A DNA stretch of 64,000 nucleotides from Putridiphycobacter sp965230195. Its GTDB lineage: Bacteria; Bacteroidota; Bacteroidia; Flavobacteriales_D; Crocinitomicaceae. Where the stretch lies: contig OZ245997.1 in the NCBI GenBank assembly GCA_965230195.1, positions 2,914,001 through 2,978,000 of the forward strand, read 5' to 3'. The translations under genes and the position numbers were made by a program. Of the stretch, positions 26,642 to 36,768 are shown one piece after another (the first letter of the stretch is position 1; each line of letters begins with the position of its first letter). The notes below the pieces were generated by a model. That model searched no databases and was not told where the DNA came from. It saw only the letters and a program-made list of their open reading frames with translations.

Positions 26642-28918
26642 ATGAAAGCTTTACTTTGTGTAGTTGTTTTTTTCCCCTTGATGTGCAGCGCACAGTTTGG
26701 TTTTGAACAAGATATAACGAATAGTAATATAGAAGTTATTAAAGATGGAATAGCTCAAAAATACCCATGGGCCGGAGGACTCGATTATTGTCATTATTCC
26801 AATATTGATCTTGACCTGGATGGAGTAGACGATTTGTTTATTTTTGATAAGACCTGTAATAAAATTTTAACTTTCTTGCAGAAAGGAACCACTGGAGTAT
26901 CGGATTTTGAATATGCGCCTGAATATGAAAAAGTATTTGAATCTATAACGCCTGCCTTATACGGATGGGTATTATTGGTCGATTATGATGGTGATGGCAG
27001 AAATGATATTTTTTCTTCGGCACCAGGAGGAGGTATAGTATACCGAAACGTTTCTACTGTATCATCCGGATTAAGTTTTGAACTGGAAACAACTTCGTTA
27101 CCCAGTACACTTACCTATAATGGCAATACACAAGCCAGTGCAGTTTACGCCAGCCAGGCTGATATCCCGGCTATAGTTGATGTTGATGGAGATGGTGATT
27201 TGGATGTTTTAGCCTTTTATTTAGGCTCATGTGTTCGTTATTACAAGAATTTGTGTCAGGAAACCTATGGACATAGTGATTCATTGTTTTTTAAAACTGT
27301 AAATGTTTGTTATGGTAATTTTGAGGAAGCTAATTCAACAAATGTGATCAACCTGAACACCTGCTGTTCTCAACAACCTGATAATCCGGAATCAGTTACT
27401 GCTCCCGAAAGACCTGTAATCGATAATCAGGACAGGCACGCCGGTTCAACCTTATTGGGACTTGACCTGGATGCAGATCATATGACCGATTTAATTATTG
27501 GTGATATTTCGTATAATACACTAACAATGCTAATGAATGGTGGTACAGCGCCGAATACAAATGTGTCAATGGTTAGTCAGGATAATAACTATCCTTCTTA
27601 TGATACACCGGTTGACCTGCCAATTTTTCCGGGTGCATTTTATGTTGATGTAAACAATGATGAAATCAGAGACCTGTTAGTATCACCTAACTCAACTACA
27701 GGAGCTAATAATTTTAATGGAAACTGGTATTATAAAAATACTGGGCAGGATAATTTCCCGGATTTTGAATTTCAGCAGGATGATTTTCTTCAGGGAAATA
27801 TGATCGATTATGGAACAGGAGCCTTACCGGTTTTATTTGACCACAACGGTGACGGACTAAAAGATTTATTGGTGTCTATTAAGGCAAAATATGATGAAAC
27901 TAATGGCAATTATGAATCGAAAATAGCTTATTATGAGAATACAGGAACTGCAACCAACCCGCAGTTTACATTTGTAACAGATGACTATCAGAATTTGTCG
28001 AGCCTGAATGGTGGAAGCAATTTGTATTTCTATCCAACATTCGGTGATCTTGACGGTGATGGTGATGAGGAGATGTTACTGGGTGAGTATGATGGTGATA
28101 TTATGATTTTTGATAATATCGCCGGTTCGGGTAATCCTGCAGTTTTTTCTAATGGTGCCGTACTAACCGATAACCTGGGAGCGACCATTAATGAAGGTTT
28201 ATTGATTGTGCCTAAATTAGTTGATATGGACAGAGATGGGGCTTTAGATCTGGTATTAGGTAAACGAAATGGTAAACTGTCCTATTACAGAAATACTGGT
28301 AATTTAACCAATTATTCATTTACACTTCAAACCACAACATTTGGAGGTGTGGATGTATCTGAGTATTGGACCATTGAAGGAATGGCTGTCCCTGAATTTA
28401 TTGATATCGAATCGACTTATCATTTAGTAATTGGGTCTAAGTCTGGTTACTTACACTATTATGATGACATTGAAGGGAATTTAAATGGCAATTTTGACCT
28501 TGTGGATTCAACATTAGAAGACATTTATACAGGCCAGTATTCAGCGCCTGCTATTGCAGATTTAGATGGAGATGACAAACTTGAAATGATTCTAGGTAAT
28601 CAAAGAGGAGGTGTAGGTTTATTTGAATCAGTTGATATTGCAACAATAGGTTTAGAGGAATTAGATATTGAGTTAAACATTTATCCTAATCCTGCGCAAA
28701 AACAGTTTACTATTGATCTGAGTCAGTCGTCAATACAACTTTATAAAAAAGGACAATACAGTTTAATAGATATTACAGGAAGACAAGTCTTTTCTTCTAA
28801 TATCAATCACTCGCAAACTGTGGTGGACTGTAGTAACCTGAGTAGTGGTATTTATATATTGAAAATTGATTTGGGTAGTAAACAGATCACCAGAAAGATG
28901 ATTATTGAATCATTTTAA
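26642..28918 (+). CDS. secreted FG-GAP/VCBS repeat protein with T9SS sorting domain (copy 1)
   Basis: 758 residues from the ATG at 26642, which begins a clean signal peptide (MKALLCVVVFFPLMCSAQ); the reading frame is open further upstream to a GTG at 26558, but that would precede the -7 element. The body has at least six calcium-loop repeats of the FG-GAP/VCBS kind (DVDGDGDLDVLAF, DLDGDGDEEMLLGEYDGD, DMDRDGALDLVLG, DLDGDDKLEMILG). The tail is a type A T9SS sorting domain (IYPNPAQKQFTIDL to KMIIESF). It is probably an exported adhesin-like or beta-propeller surface protein. Over its full length it matches the next gene. Confidence 0.88.
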   Translation: MKALLCVVVFFPLMCSAQFGFEQDITNSNIEVIKDGIAQKYPWAGGLDYCHYSNIDLDLDGVDDLFIFDKTCNKILTFLQKGTTGVSDFEYAPEYEKVFESITPALYGWVLLVDYDGDGRNDIFSSAPGGGIVYRNVSTVSSGLSFELETTSLPSTLTYNGNTQASAVYASQADIPAIVDVDGDGDLDVLAFYLGSCVRYYKNLCQETYGHSDSLFFKTVNVCYGNFEEANSTNVINLNTCCSQQPDNPESVTAPERPVIDNQDRHAGSTLLGLDLDADHMTDLIIGDISYNTLTMLMNGGTAPNTNVSMVSQDNNYPSYDTPVDLPIFPGAFYVDVNNDEIRDLLVSPNSTTGANNFNGNWYYKNTGQDNFPDFEFQQDDFLQGNMIDYGTGALPVLFDHNGDGLKDLLVSIKAKYDETNGNYESKIAYYENTGTATNPQFTFVTDDYQNLSSLNGGSNLYFYPTFGDLDGDGDEEMLLGEYDGDIMIFDNIAGSGNPAVFSNGAVLTDNLGATINEGLLIVPKLVDMDRDGALDLVLGKRNGKLSYYRNTGNLTNYSFTLQTTTFGGVDVSEYWTIEGMAVPEFIDIESTYHLVIGSKSGYLHYYDDIEGNLNGNFDLVDSTLEDIYTGQYSAPAIADLDGDDKLEMILGNQRGGVGLFESVDIATIGLEELDIELNIYPNPAQKQFTIDLSQSSIQLYKKGQYSLIDITGRQVFSSNINHSQTVVDCSNLSSGIYILKIDLGSKQITRKMIIESF

Positions 28919-28962
28919 CTGAGTGATGCCTTATCTTGTTAACCCCAGATAAAAGATAAACT

Positions 28963-31218
28963 ATGAGATATTTACAAGTTTTAATAATGCTCTTGTTACC
29001 AATTGGAGCTTTTAGCCAGTTTGGTTTTAACAGAATGGATAATATTGCTGTAATCGAAGATAATGTTCAGCAGAAATATCCATGGGTTGGTGGTTTGGAT
29101 TATTGCCAGTATTCAAATATTGATTTGGATCAGGATGGCGTTTTAGACCTCTTTATCTTTGATACTACTTGTGATAAAATTTTAACTTTTTTACAGAAAG
29201 GTACTGCCGGTAATATGGATTTTGAATATGCACCTGAGTATGAAAAAGTATTTGAAGCCTTTTCGCCGGAATTATACGGCTGGGTATTATTGGCTGATTA
29301 TGATGGAGACGGTAAAATGGACCTTTTTACGAGTTTGTACGGCGTATCCGTTTATAAGAATACCTCGACTGTGAGCGGAGGATTAAGTTTTACATTAGCC
29401 AAATATGCTGCCCGTACTACATACGACGGGGTTCCGCAGTTCTTATATGCCAGTCAGGGTGATGTACCGGCTATTGTGGATGTTGATCATGACGGCGATC
29501 TGGATATTTTGTCGTTTAGCTCATTAGGACTTTGTGTAAGCTACTACCGAAGCATGAGCCAGGACTTTTATGGTCATAGTGATTCAATCACTTTTAAGAC
29601 CTCAACCACCTGCTATGGTAATTTTCAGGAGGGGATGACCAATAACGCAGTAATGTTAGATACCTGTTGTTTTGATCAGGTTACTAATCCTGAATTTGAA
29701 GTTCCGGACAGACCTTATTTTGAAGCTCAGGACAGGCATTCAGGTTCCAGTATTTTAGGACTTGACTTAGATGCTGATGATATGACAGACCTGTTAATAG
29801 GTGATGCTTCATATAATAATATTCAAATGCTTTTGAATGGAGGGACATTACCTAATACCAACTCATCAATGGATAGTATTGATCCTAATTTTCCTTCGTA
29901 TGATGTACCTGTGGATTTGCCTGTTTACCCAGCCACATTTTATGTTGACATTAATAATGATAATATTAATGACCTGATTGCTTCGCCGGTTACTGATTTT
30001 GGAAGCCATAACTTTAAAAGTAATTGGTATTATTTAAATAATGGGCAAAACAACCTTCCGGATTTTGAATTTCAGGGTGAAGATTTCCTTCAGGGTGAAA
30101 TGATTGATCAGGGCAGCCACTCTTTGCCAATATATTTTGATCATAACGGAGATGGTTTATTAGATTTAATTGTATCTATTAATCAGCGATATGACCCTGG
30201 GTCAGGGAATCACGTTGATGAAATTGTATATTATGAAAATACCGGAACAGCCAGTGATCCGGAGTTTACATTTGTAACCAACGATTATTTAGGGCTGTCT
30301 TCATCTGCTACTATTACGGACGAATATATTTATCCGGCTTTTGGAGATTTAGATGGAGATGGAGATGAAGAAATGTTAGTGAGAGGAAGCTTTGGAAGTG
30401 GTCCGCTCTTTTTGTTTGACAATGTAGCAGGTCCGGGAAACCCGGCATCCTACTCTGGTTTTTCTTTATTAAATGATGTTTCCGGAAGTGCAGTAGGTGA
30501 TGATGATTATTATTTTCCGAAATTATTGGATTTGAATCGTGATGGTTTACTGGATATTGTTCTGGGACTACAAAATGGGAAATTACGGTATTACAAAAAT
30601 ACAGGAACTGTAAATGCCCCCGCCTTTGAATTAGAGACAGATAATTTAGGTGGAGTAGATGTATCGGAATATTGGACGTCAGAGGGAATGGCAGTTCCCG
30701 AATTTATAGACGTTGATTCAACTTATCATTTAATTTTAGGATCTAAGAAAGGATATTTACATTATTATGATAATATTGAGGATAACCTGTCAGGAACTTT
30801 TAATCTGGTGGATTCTACACTTGAAGATATTTACTTGGGAACGTTTTCAGCTCCTGCCATTGCTGACTTAGATGGTGATGATAAACTGGAAATGGTGGTT
30901 GGTAACAAACGCGGAGGGTTAGTATTGTTTGAGTCTGCATCTACTGATAATGTTAGTATTAGTACATATGACATAGATTTCGAGATTTTCCCTAACCCAA
31001 ACGAAGGCAGTTTTTACATTAACCTGGGAGAAAGTAACTTTAATATTGTTAAACAATCGGTTTATACTTTAACCGATATTAGTGGAAAAGAAGTTCAAAG
31101 AGGTCAGATTACCAGTTTAAAAACTAAGGTTAATTGTGACAAATTGTCAAAAGGATTGTATATCTTAACCCTAACTTTTCAGAATCAAACATTAACTGAG
31201 AAGATTATTGTGGAATAG
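28963..31218 (+). CDS. secreted FG-GAP/VCBS repeat protein with T9SS sorting domain (copy 2)
   Basis: 751 residues with a signal peptide (MRYLQVLIMLLLPIGAFSQ), FG-GAP/VCBS calcium loops (DVDHDGDLDILSF, DLDGDGDEEMLV, DLNRDGLLDIVLG, DLDGDDKLEMVVG) and a T9SS tail (IFPNPNEGSFYINL to TEKIIVE). It is a tandem duplicate of the previous gene, 44 bases downstream, with identical block order and long stretches of identity (for example GGVDVSEYWT and STLEDIY). The two probably form one transcript. Eight bases separate its stop from the nitronate monooxygenase start. Confidence 0.88.
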   Translation: MRYLQVLIMLLLPIGAFSQFGFNRMDNIAVIEDNVQQKYPWVGGLDYCQYSNIDLDQDGVLDLFIFDTTCDKILTFLQKGTAGNMDFEYAPEYEKVFEAFSPELYGWVLLADYDGDGKMDLFTSLYGVSVYKNTSTVSGGLSFTLAKYAARTTYDGVPQFLYASQGDVPAIVDVDHDGDLDILSFSSLGLCVSYYRSMSQDFYGHSDSITFKTSTTCYGNFQEGMTNNAVMLDTCCFDQVTNPEFEVPDRPYFEAQDRHSGSSILGLDLDADDMTDLLIGDASYNNIQMLLNGGTLPNTNSSMDSIDPNFPSYDVPVDLPVYPATFYVDINNDNINDLIASPVTDFGSHNFKSNWYYLNNGQNNLPDFEFQGEDFLQGEMIDQGSHSLPIYFDHNGDGLLDLIVSINQRYDPGSGNHVDEIVYYENTGTASDPEFTFVTNDYLGLSSSATITDEYIYPAFGDLDGDGDEEMLVRGSFGSGPLFLFDNVAGPGNPASYSGFSLLNDVSGSAVGDDDYYFPKLLDLNRDGLLDIVLGLQNGKLRYYKNTGTVNAPAFELETDNLGGVDVSEYWTSEGMAVPEFIDVDSTYHLILGSKKGYLHYYDNIEDNLSGTFNLVDSTLEDIYLGTFSAPAIADLDGDDKLEMVVGNKRGGLVLFESASTDNVSISTYDIDFEIFPNPNEGSFYINLGESNFNIVKQSVYTLTDISGKEVQRGQITSLKTKVNCDKLSKGLYILTLTFQNQTLTEKIIVE

Positions 31219-31226
31219 ATTTCAAT

Positions 31227-32171
31227 ATGGGGAAAAGATTAACGGATATCCTAAATATCAAATATCCGGTTATAATGGCACCAATGTTTTTGGTTTCTAA
31301 TACAAAAATGTTGATTGAAGCAGGTAATAATGGCATTGCAGGTGCTATTCCGGCATTAAATTTCAGAACTTTGGAGGCTTTGGAAGAAGCTATTCTTGAA
31401 ATGAAGGCAGCAACTGATGGTCCAATCGGTATAAATCTGATCGTTAACAAGTCTAATCCTAAAATGCAAGGCCAGTTAGAAGTCTGTGTTAAAACAAATG
31501 TAGACTTTATCATCACATCACTGGGGAATCCAAAGCAAGTTATTGATTTGTGCAAACCAAAGGGAATAAAAGTATTTTGTGATGTTGTAGACTTAAAATA
31601 TGCTGAAAAAGTTGAAGGTTTAGGTGCTGATGCTATCATAGCAGTTAACAGTCAGGCCGGAGGTCATGCAGGTCAGCTTCCTCCGGAAGAATTGATCCCT
31701 TTATTAGTGGCAAATTGTTCTATTCCTGTAATTTCTGCAGGAGGGGTAGGGAATAGAATTGAATTAGAGCATGTACTGGAACTTGGGGCGTCCGGGGCAT
31801 CAGTGGGTAGTATTTTTATTGCCAGTGAAGAGTCTCCGGTATCGGACGACTATAAAAATGCTTGTGTGGAGTATGGCAAAAATGACATTGTCATGAGTAC
31901 AAAGATTTCAGGTACGCCATGTACGGTAATTAATACCCCTTATGTTCAGAAGATAGGAACCAGGCAGAATTGGCTGGAAAGATTACTGAGTAAAAACAGG
32001 GGACTCAAGAAGTGGGTTAAAATGTTTACCTTTTTAAAAGGGATGAAATCAATTGAAAAGGCAGCGTTTAGTGCGACCTATAAAACAGTTTGGTGTGCGG
32101 GACCTACTATTGAGCATACCCGAAAAATTCGACCTGTAAAAGAAATCATTGAAGATTTAGTAAAAGCTTAG
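31227..32171 (+). CDS. nitronate monooxygenase (2-nitropropane dioxygenase family)
   Basis: 314 residues, TIM-barrel flavoprotein. Recognisable parts: NIKYPVIMAPMFLVSN at the N-terminus, the FMN-phosphate binding loop AVNSQAGGHAG, and PVISAGGVGNR with GASGASVGSIFIASEES. The family oxidises alkyl nitronates with FMN and O2; some members instead act in fatty-acid synthesis as enoyl reductases, but the length and the QAGGHAG loop favour nitronate monooxygenase. It follows the FG-GAP genes by 8 bases although its function is unrelated, so co-transcription may be accidental. Confidence 0.88.
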   Translation: MGKRLTDILNIKYPVIMAPMFLVSNTKMLIEAGNNGIAGAIPALNFRTLEALEEAILEMKAATDGPIGINLIVNKSNPKMQGQLEVCVKTNVDFIITSLGNPKQVIDLCKPKGIKVFCDVVDLKYAEKVEGLGADAIIAVNSQAGGHAGQLPPEELIPLLVANCSIPVISAGGVGNRIELEHVLELGASGASVGSIFIASEESPVSDDYKNACVEYGKNDIVMSTKISGTPCTVINTPYVQKIGTRQNWLERLLSKNRGLKKWVKMFTFLKGMKSIEKAAFSATYKTVWCAGPTIEHTRKIRPVKEIIEDLVKA

Positions 32172-32187
32172 TTATGCATAATTCACA

Positions 32188-32829
32188 TTAGTTGTTGCTT
32201 GCAAGAACAATTTTATTTATAATATCACTGACTTCGTCACAACGGTCAACAATCATAAAATGATGGCCCCCTTCAATCAAAACAGTGTGTTCAACAGCTG
32301 AAGGTTTTAGTAAACGGTCACTTGTTCCATTGATTTTTGTACAACTTTTAACTCTTTGGGTATTTTTCCAGGTTAATAATTGAATCAATGCCCATTTGTT
32401 GAATTTTAAGTCTGAATTTTTCAAAATAGGGTAAAGTAGTTCAGTATTATTAGTTCCAAAGAGAAAACGAACCAGACGTTTGGGAGGAGAAAAACAAAAA
32501 AACGGTAAAAAACTCAGAAATCTTGTCTTTCCTATGAGTCTGTATAAACGGGGTAATTCGCTTCTAACTTCTACTGTTGATACCAGAATAGTAAAGCGTG
32601 TATTAACAATTTTTGAAAGCTCAACTGCTATAAGGCCTCCAAAACTTAACCCCATCAAACCAAATGGTTGAGATTGATCAATGATTTCTGATAACCTTAA
32701 TGCATACGATTCAATGGTATCGTTTTTAGTGATCTCTATCCAGTTTACAGGAATAAGGTTAGCGTTAACAGTCAATTGACTAAAAGCAGTATGATCGGCT
32801 CCCAAACCACTGATGCAATAAATATTCAT
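32188..32829 (-). CDS. alpha/beta hydrolase
   Basis: 213 residues. Nucleophile elbow GLSFGG with Ser62 following a strand (PFGLMG), an oxyanion-type HG-like GLGADHTAF near the N-terminus, and the catalytic His in EGGHHFMIVDR near the C-terminus; the acid is probably the Asp of NGTSDRLL. Shorter than typical (about 250-280), with a small cap. Substrate unknown. Convergent with the nitronate monooxygenase with 16 bases between stops. Confidence 0.8.
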   Translation of the reverse strand: MNIYCISGLGADHTAFSQLTVNANLIPVNWIEITKNDTIESYALRLSEIIDQSQPFGLMGLSFGGLIAVELSKIVNTRFTILVSTVEVRSELPRLYRLIGKTRFLSFLPFFCFSPPKRLVRFLFGTNNTELLYPILKNSDLKFNKWALIQLLTWKNTQRVKSCTKINGTSDRLLKPSAVEHTVLIEGGHHFMIVDRCDEVSDIINKIVLASNN

Positions 32830-32965
32830 TGCGCTGTTTTAATGTACTGTAAAGCGAAGGTAGCAAAAAAGTACTGACTATTAGCAGTAGATTAATCTTC
32901 GAAACTGCTTTACAGGGCCAAAAAGGCAGACTTAACAGTTATTGTTCTGATTTGATCTACTATAT

Positions 32966-33003
32966 ATAAAAAAAGCTGCCTTAAAATAAAGACAGCCCTT
33001 TTT
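32966..33003 (-). terminator. terminator of the YceI gene
   Basis: Arms 32975-32982 and 32989-32996 form an 8-pair stem (one G-U pair on the minus strand) followed by a T run on the minus strand (A run 32968-32974). It lies 40 bases past the YceI stop. Confidence 0.75.
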
Positions 33004-33035
33004 AACTATTAAAACTTTGATGAAAGTTTTAGGTA

Positions 33036-33695
33036 TTATTTTGAAATAGTAACGTCAATGGTGAATCCAATTTCGTTAGCAATTAAATAATCTGTTGGTA
33101 CACCTTCAGTACCTTCAACATTGTAAAGTAATCCCCATTCTGTTCTGTCCACAGCAAAATCTTCCGACTTAATGGAAACACTTTCATCATTAACTGTAAC
33201 ATTAGCATTGAATGAAATACTTTTTGTTGCGCCCTTGATGGTTAAGTTACCAGTTACAACTGAATTAAAATCACCTTCACCAGCTTCAATTCCACTTAAT
33301 TCGAATGTTGAAGTAGGGTAAGTTTCTATTTCAAAGAAATCTGCACTTTGCAAATGCCCTTTTAATTTATCAGTTTGCTCCTGATCATCTTCAAAGTTAT
33401 CAACTGTAAATGATCCCATATCCATCACAACTGTAGCATTGCTTAATTCACCATTATTGATTAAAACGTCTGCTGTTGCTAATTTGATTTTCCCATATCT
33501 TGGTGCCACACCACCTAAATGAGAGGCTCTCCAGTCTACATAACTATCGTCACTGATTTGACTTAATTCAATCGTTGTTTCTGTTTCAACCACCTCAATT
33601 TCTTGAGCTTCACTGGCCTCAACTTTTTTCCCGTTGTCTGTACATGAGCTTAGTAATACTCCCATCACTAATGCTGAAAAAATTGTTTTTTTCAT
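33036..33695 (-). CDS. YceI family lipoprotein (lipid-binding beta-barrel)
   Basis: 219 residues. Lipobox LLSSC at about residue 18, then a short acidic linker and a YceI domain (about 50-219): DSYVDWRASHLGG, GNLTIKGATKSISFNANV, then DFAVDRTEWGLLYN, the family C-terminal signature. YceI proteins bind polyprenoid or amphiphilic molecules in the periplasm and are often induced by base or oxidative stress. Its gene is 34 bases downstream of the pirin gene on the same strand, so the two are probably co-transcribed and end at the terminator 32966-33003. Confidence 0.9.
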   Translation of the reverse strand: MKKTIFSALVMGVLLSSCTDNGKKVEASEAQEIEVVETETTIELSQISDDSYVDWRASHLGGVAPRYGKIKLATADVLINNGELSNATVVMDMGSFTVDNFEDDQEQTDKLKGHLQSADFFEIETYPTSTFELSGIEAGEGDFNSVVTGNLTIKGATKSISFNANVTVNDESVSIKSEDFAVDRTEWGLLYNVEGTEGVPTDYLIANEIGFTIDVTISK

Positions 33696-33729
33696 TTGTT
33701 TTATTTGATATTTATAGATTTTACTTCTT

Positions 33730-34443
33730 TTAAGTGGTCATTGGTACTTCCATTAACAATACTTTCGACCCGGACAGCGATTCAATTTCTATTTCGGGGA
33801 TATTCCAAAGACCGTATCCATCTCTCTGCTCTAATTCCTGATCCTGGACTTTGATCTGACCATCCAAAACAAAAATATACAATCCATTCGACTTATTCCG
33901 AATCTCATAATTTAGTTTTTTACCTTTTTCCAGATTTGACATATAAAACCAGGCATTTTGATGTATAAACACACCATTGTCTTCCGACTCTGGCGATACA
34001 ATATTAAAAAGCCTGTTTTCAAGTTTTTTTTGATCCAATGTGATCTGATCGTAACGTGGTTCAACATTTTTTTGATCTGGGAAAACCCAAATCTGAAGAA
34101 ATTTAACCGGTATATCACTGTTTTTATTATACTCACTGTGAAAAATACCTGTTCCGGCACTCATAATTTGAATATCTCCTTCTCTGATAACTGTTGTATT
34201 TCCCATACTATCTTTATGTTCCAGGTCACCAGATAATGGAATAGAGATAATCTCCATATTGTCGTGAGGATGGGAGCCAAATCCCTGTCCACCGGAAACA
34301 GTATCATCATTTAAAACTCTCAAAACACCAAAGTTCATACGTTCCGGGTTATAAAAATTAGCAAAGCTAAAGCTATGCCAGGAATCTAACCAGCCATGAT
34401 TGGCATGTCCTCTTGTATTGGCTTTATGTAAAACAGAATTCAT
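33730..34443 (-). CDS. pirin family protein
   Basis: 237 residues, bicupin. The metal-binding motif is visible as H58-P-H60 in GSHPHDNMEIIS and the third His in GTGIFHSEYNK, with the glutamate following. N-terminus HKANTRGHANHGWLDSWHSFSF is characteristic of pirins. Some members have quercetin 2,3-dioxygenase activity or act in transcription; the role here is not determined. An exact -7 element (TACATTTG, minus strand, 34475-34482) lies upstream. Followed by YceI on the same strand. Confidence 0.93.
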   Translation of the reverse strand: MNSVLHKANTRGHANHGWLDSWHSFSFANFYNPERMNFGVLRVLNDDTVSGGQGFGSHPHDNMEIISIPLSGDLEHKDSMGNTTVIREGDIQIMSAGTGIFHSEYNKNSDIPVKFLQIWVFPDQKNVEPRYDQITLDQKKLENRLFNIVSPESEDNGVFIHQNAWFYMSNLEKGKKLNYEIRNKSNGLYIFVLDGQIKVQDQELEQRDGYGLWNIPEIEIESLSGSKVLLMEVPMTT

Positions 34444-34474
34444 AGTTTGTCTGATGGGTATCCATTAACCACTG

Positions 34475-34482
34475 CAAATGTA
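34475..34482 (-). promoter_or_regulatory. -7 element of the pirin-YceI unit
   Basis: The minus strand reads TACATTTG, an exact TAnnTTTG, 31 bases before the ATG at 34443. A TTG (bases 34499-34501) lies 16 bases further upstream, a little closer than usual. Confidence 0.5.
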
Positions 34483-34589
34483 CAGTGCTGTGCTTGAACA
34501 AGACTTATAAAAAAACGGGAAAGACTTATTAAAATCCGACCTGGGTATTGGTATCAATCATAAAATGAAATTCCGAATGAAGAGAAGAC

Positions 34590-35465
34590 TTAAAACTTAT
34601 TTTTTCTGAATTGAGAGGGAGACTGCCCTGTTTTCTTCTTAAAAAAACTACTGAAATTAGCCGGCTCAGAAAAACCTAACTGGTATGAGATTTCTTTGGT
34701 GGAAAGGTCAGAGAAATAAAGCATACGTTCGGCAGCAATGCAAATTCTTGTTTGGATATACTCTTTAGCAGTTTTACCAATGTATGATTTAATTGTTCTG
34801 TTAAGGTGATCAGCAGTAATATTGAGTGCCTCGGCATATTGAACAGATGAATGCCATGAAGTAAAATTTTTTTCAACCTGGGCTTTAAATTGTTTAATCA
34901 AGGCATTACCCACTTCAATTTTTTGTGTGTTCTCTACTTCAGGCACACCAATTTCATTCGAAGAAATCAAAAAAAGTTTAAGGTAAGCAGCTATTGATTC
35001 TGTTTTAAATTTGTTGGTACTACTGTTGAAGTTGATCATTTCCTCGCAAAATAAGGCCATCTTTCTGTATTGATCTTCATTAACTGAGAGGGGAGGAGAG
35101 TCACCGTAATTGTTAAAGAGATTAAGGTCTTCAATAAAATGAACAGGAATGTTATGATCGGACAAGAACTGGTTTGAAAATAATATGGTATATCCAACCA
35201 TTTCACCGGAACTTACAATATTATGAACCTGTCCGGGACTTACAAAATGAATCTGGTAATTTTCAATATCATGAATATTAAAATCGATTAGATGGTGTCC
35301 ATTCCCTTTTTCAATAAGTAACGCCGTGTAGTAATTGTGGCGATGGGGAGCATGTGACATTTGCGCCATCCTTTCACTGGGATAATCTTTCATTCTGAAA
35401 ATGGCAAAATTGACCGTTTCATTTCCCTGATCTACCAGGTCATATGTTTTAATATTGTTTGTCAT
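34590..35465 (-). CDS. AraC family transcriptional regulator
   Basis: 291 residues from the ATG at 35465 (an in-frame GTG at 35474 is possible). N-terminal cupin-like sensor (about 15-145: HRHNYYTALLIEKGNGHHLID) and a C-terminal pair of helix-turn-helix motifs (about 200-291), with the canonical EISYQLGFSEPANFSSFFKKKTGQSPSQFR. It is the last gene of the operon acetyltransferase, CDGSH protein, MFS transporter, AraC (10 bases after the MFS stop). It probably controls this operon or the pirin-YceI unit behind it; that is inference. Confidence 0.9.
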   Translation of the reverse strand: MTNNIKTYDLVDQGNETVNFAIFRMKDYPSERMAQMSHAPHRHNYYTALLIEKGNGHHLIDFNIHDIENYQIHFVSPGQVHNIVSSGEMVGYTILFSNQFLSDHNIPVHFIEDLNLFNNYGDSPPLSVNEDQYRKMALFCEEMINFNSSTNKFKTESIAAYLKLFLISSNEIGVPEVENTQKIEVGNALIKQFKAQVEKNFTSWHSSVQYAEALNITADHLNRTIKSYIGKTAKEYIQTRICIAAERMLYFSDLSTKEISYQLGFSEPANFSSFFKKKTGQSPSQFRKNKF

Positions 35466-35484
35466 TTTATCCACCAGGTTAAAA

Positions 35485-36756
35485 TTATTTGTTTTTAACT
35501 GTTCTGTAAAACCCTATTGAGGCAATTAATCCAAGTATAGCAAATACACCAAAGAACATAAATACATGCTGGTGTCCTGTAATATTGGTGTTCTGATCAA
35601 GGAAGTATCCTTTAACCAGACCAAAGAATATATCAGGAGTATAACCAACAAATGAAATAACTCCAACTGCTGTACCAGTTAATGCTAATGGAATTTTACC
35701 CTCTTCCATTGCCGCAAAATAAAGTACACGAACAGCATAGACACCAAGAACTGTTGTCAGCAGAGACAAAAAGAAGAAAGCATAAAAGCTTTCTGTGATC
35801 AAACCTGAGGAGAATAGTGATGCACCAATAATCATAGCTGCAAAACCAATAATCATCCACTTTGACGGGTTTGTTCTATCGGCCAGAAAGCCAATTGTAA
35901 CGCCCACCACAGGTCGTAAATACAATAAAACAGTTGCAATTTTGGTAGCTTCAATCTGATCAAATTTCATGACAGTGCTGGCATACAAGGCATAATTGTC
36001 AGTCATTTTATAACCGACATAAGCACATAGAATAATCAACATTAACCACCATACAGATGGCAATTTAGAAACGGCAACTAAGTCTGATCGGGTAATTTTT
36101 TGAGGATTACTATAAACCTTACCATCATCAACTGCTTTGTATTTTAAAAAAAAGAAAACAATGACACCCACAGCTCCAACAATAGCTGATGAAGTAATAA
36201 CAACTGTACTAAATGCTGCTTTACGTTCTTCAAGGGTTGTTTCAGCCAGGTGGTCTCCCACCAATATATCGTAAATTAATATACCAATTGTCCCTATTCC
36301 GGCAGCGACCAATCCACGCCCTCCATCTAAAAAACCAAAAGCTTTTCCCTGATTTGTACTGCCACCCCATATTCTTGTGGCTTTTATCATTGGACTCCAG
36401 AATAAAAAAATGGTTGTAAAACCCCAATAACCAAAGATGACCTTCAGGATAAAAAACGAAGGGTAAGTCGCCAGTGCAAAGCCGCCAAATGCTGTTAGTA
36501 TCAATGCTGTTGATATTAGTATATTGGGCTTAAACCGATCGGCCAGACCACCTCCAAGAAGGTATGAAATCAGAGCAACAATACCATATACAAAAAAGCA
36601 AATCCCTTGTTGGTAATTAGTTAAATGAAAAACTTCCAAAAATGTTTCTCCAAAAATTCTGGACAGTACAAATGGTAAAATAAAAATAGCTTCACCAGCC
36701 AATATAATAATCAGGATTAAATAAAAGGGTTGACGAATTGGCTTTTGATTTGTCAT
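35485..36756 (-). CDS. MFS transporter
   Basis: 423 residues with twelve predicted membrane segments. The A-loop motif GGGLADRFKPN follows the second span and the repeat GFLADRTNPSKW appears in the second half, as usual for the major facilitator fold. The central part GRGLVAAGIGTIG resembles organophosphate/nitrate-type members, but substrate cannot be read. Third gene of a four-gene operon; 12 bases separate it from the CDGSH gene and 10 from the AraC gene. Confidence 0.9.
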   Translation of the reverse strand: MTNQKPIRQPFYLILIIILAGEAIFILPFVLSRIFGETFLEVFHLTNYQQGICFFVYGIVALISYLLGGGLADRFKPNILISTALILTAFGGFALATYPSFFILKVIFGYWGFTTIFLFWSPMIKATRIWGGSTNQGKAFGFLDGGRGLVAAGIGTIGILIYDILVGDHLAETTLEERKAAFSTVVITSSAIVGAVGVIVFFFLKYKAVDDGKVYSNPQKITRSDLVAVSKLPSVWWLMLIILCAYVGYKMTDNYALYASTVMKFDQIEATKIATVLLYLRPVVGVTIGFLADRTNPSKWMIIGFAAMIIGASLFSSGLITESFYAFFFLSLLTTVLGVYAVRVLYFAAMEEGKIPLALTGTAVGVISFVGYTPDIFFGLVKGYFLDQNTNITGHQHVFMFFGVFAILGLIASIGFYRTVKNK

Positions 36757-36768
36757 GCTACCGTAACC

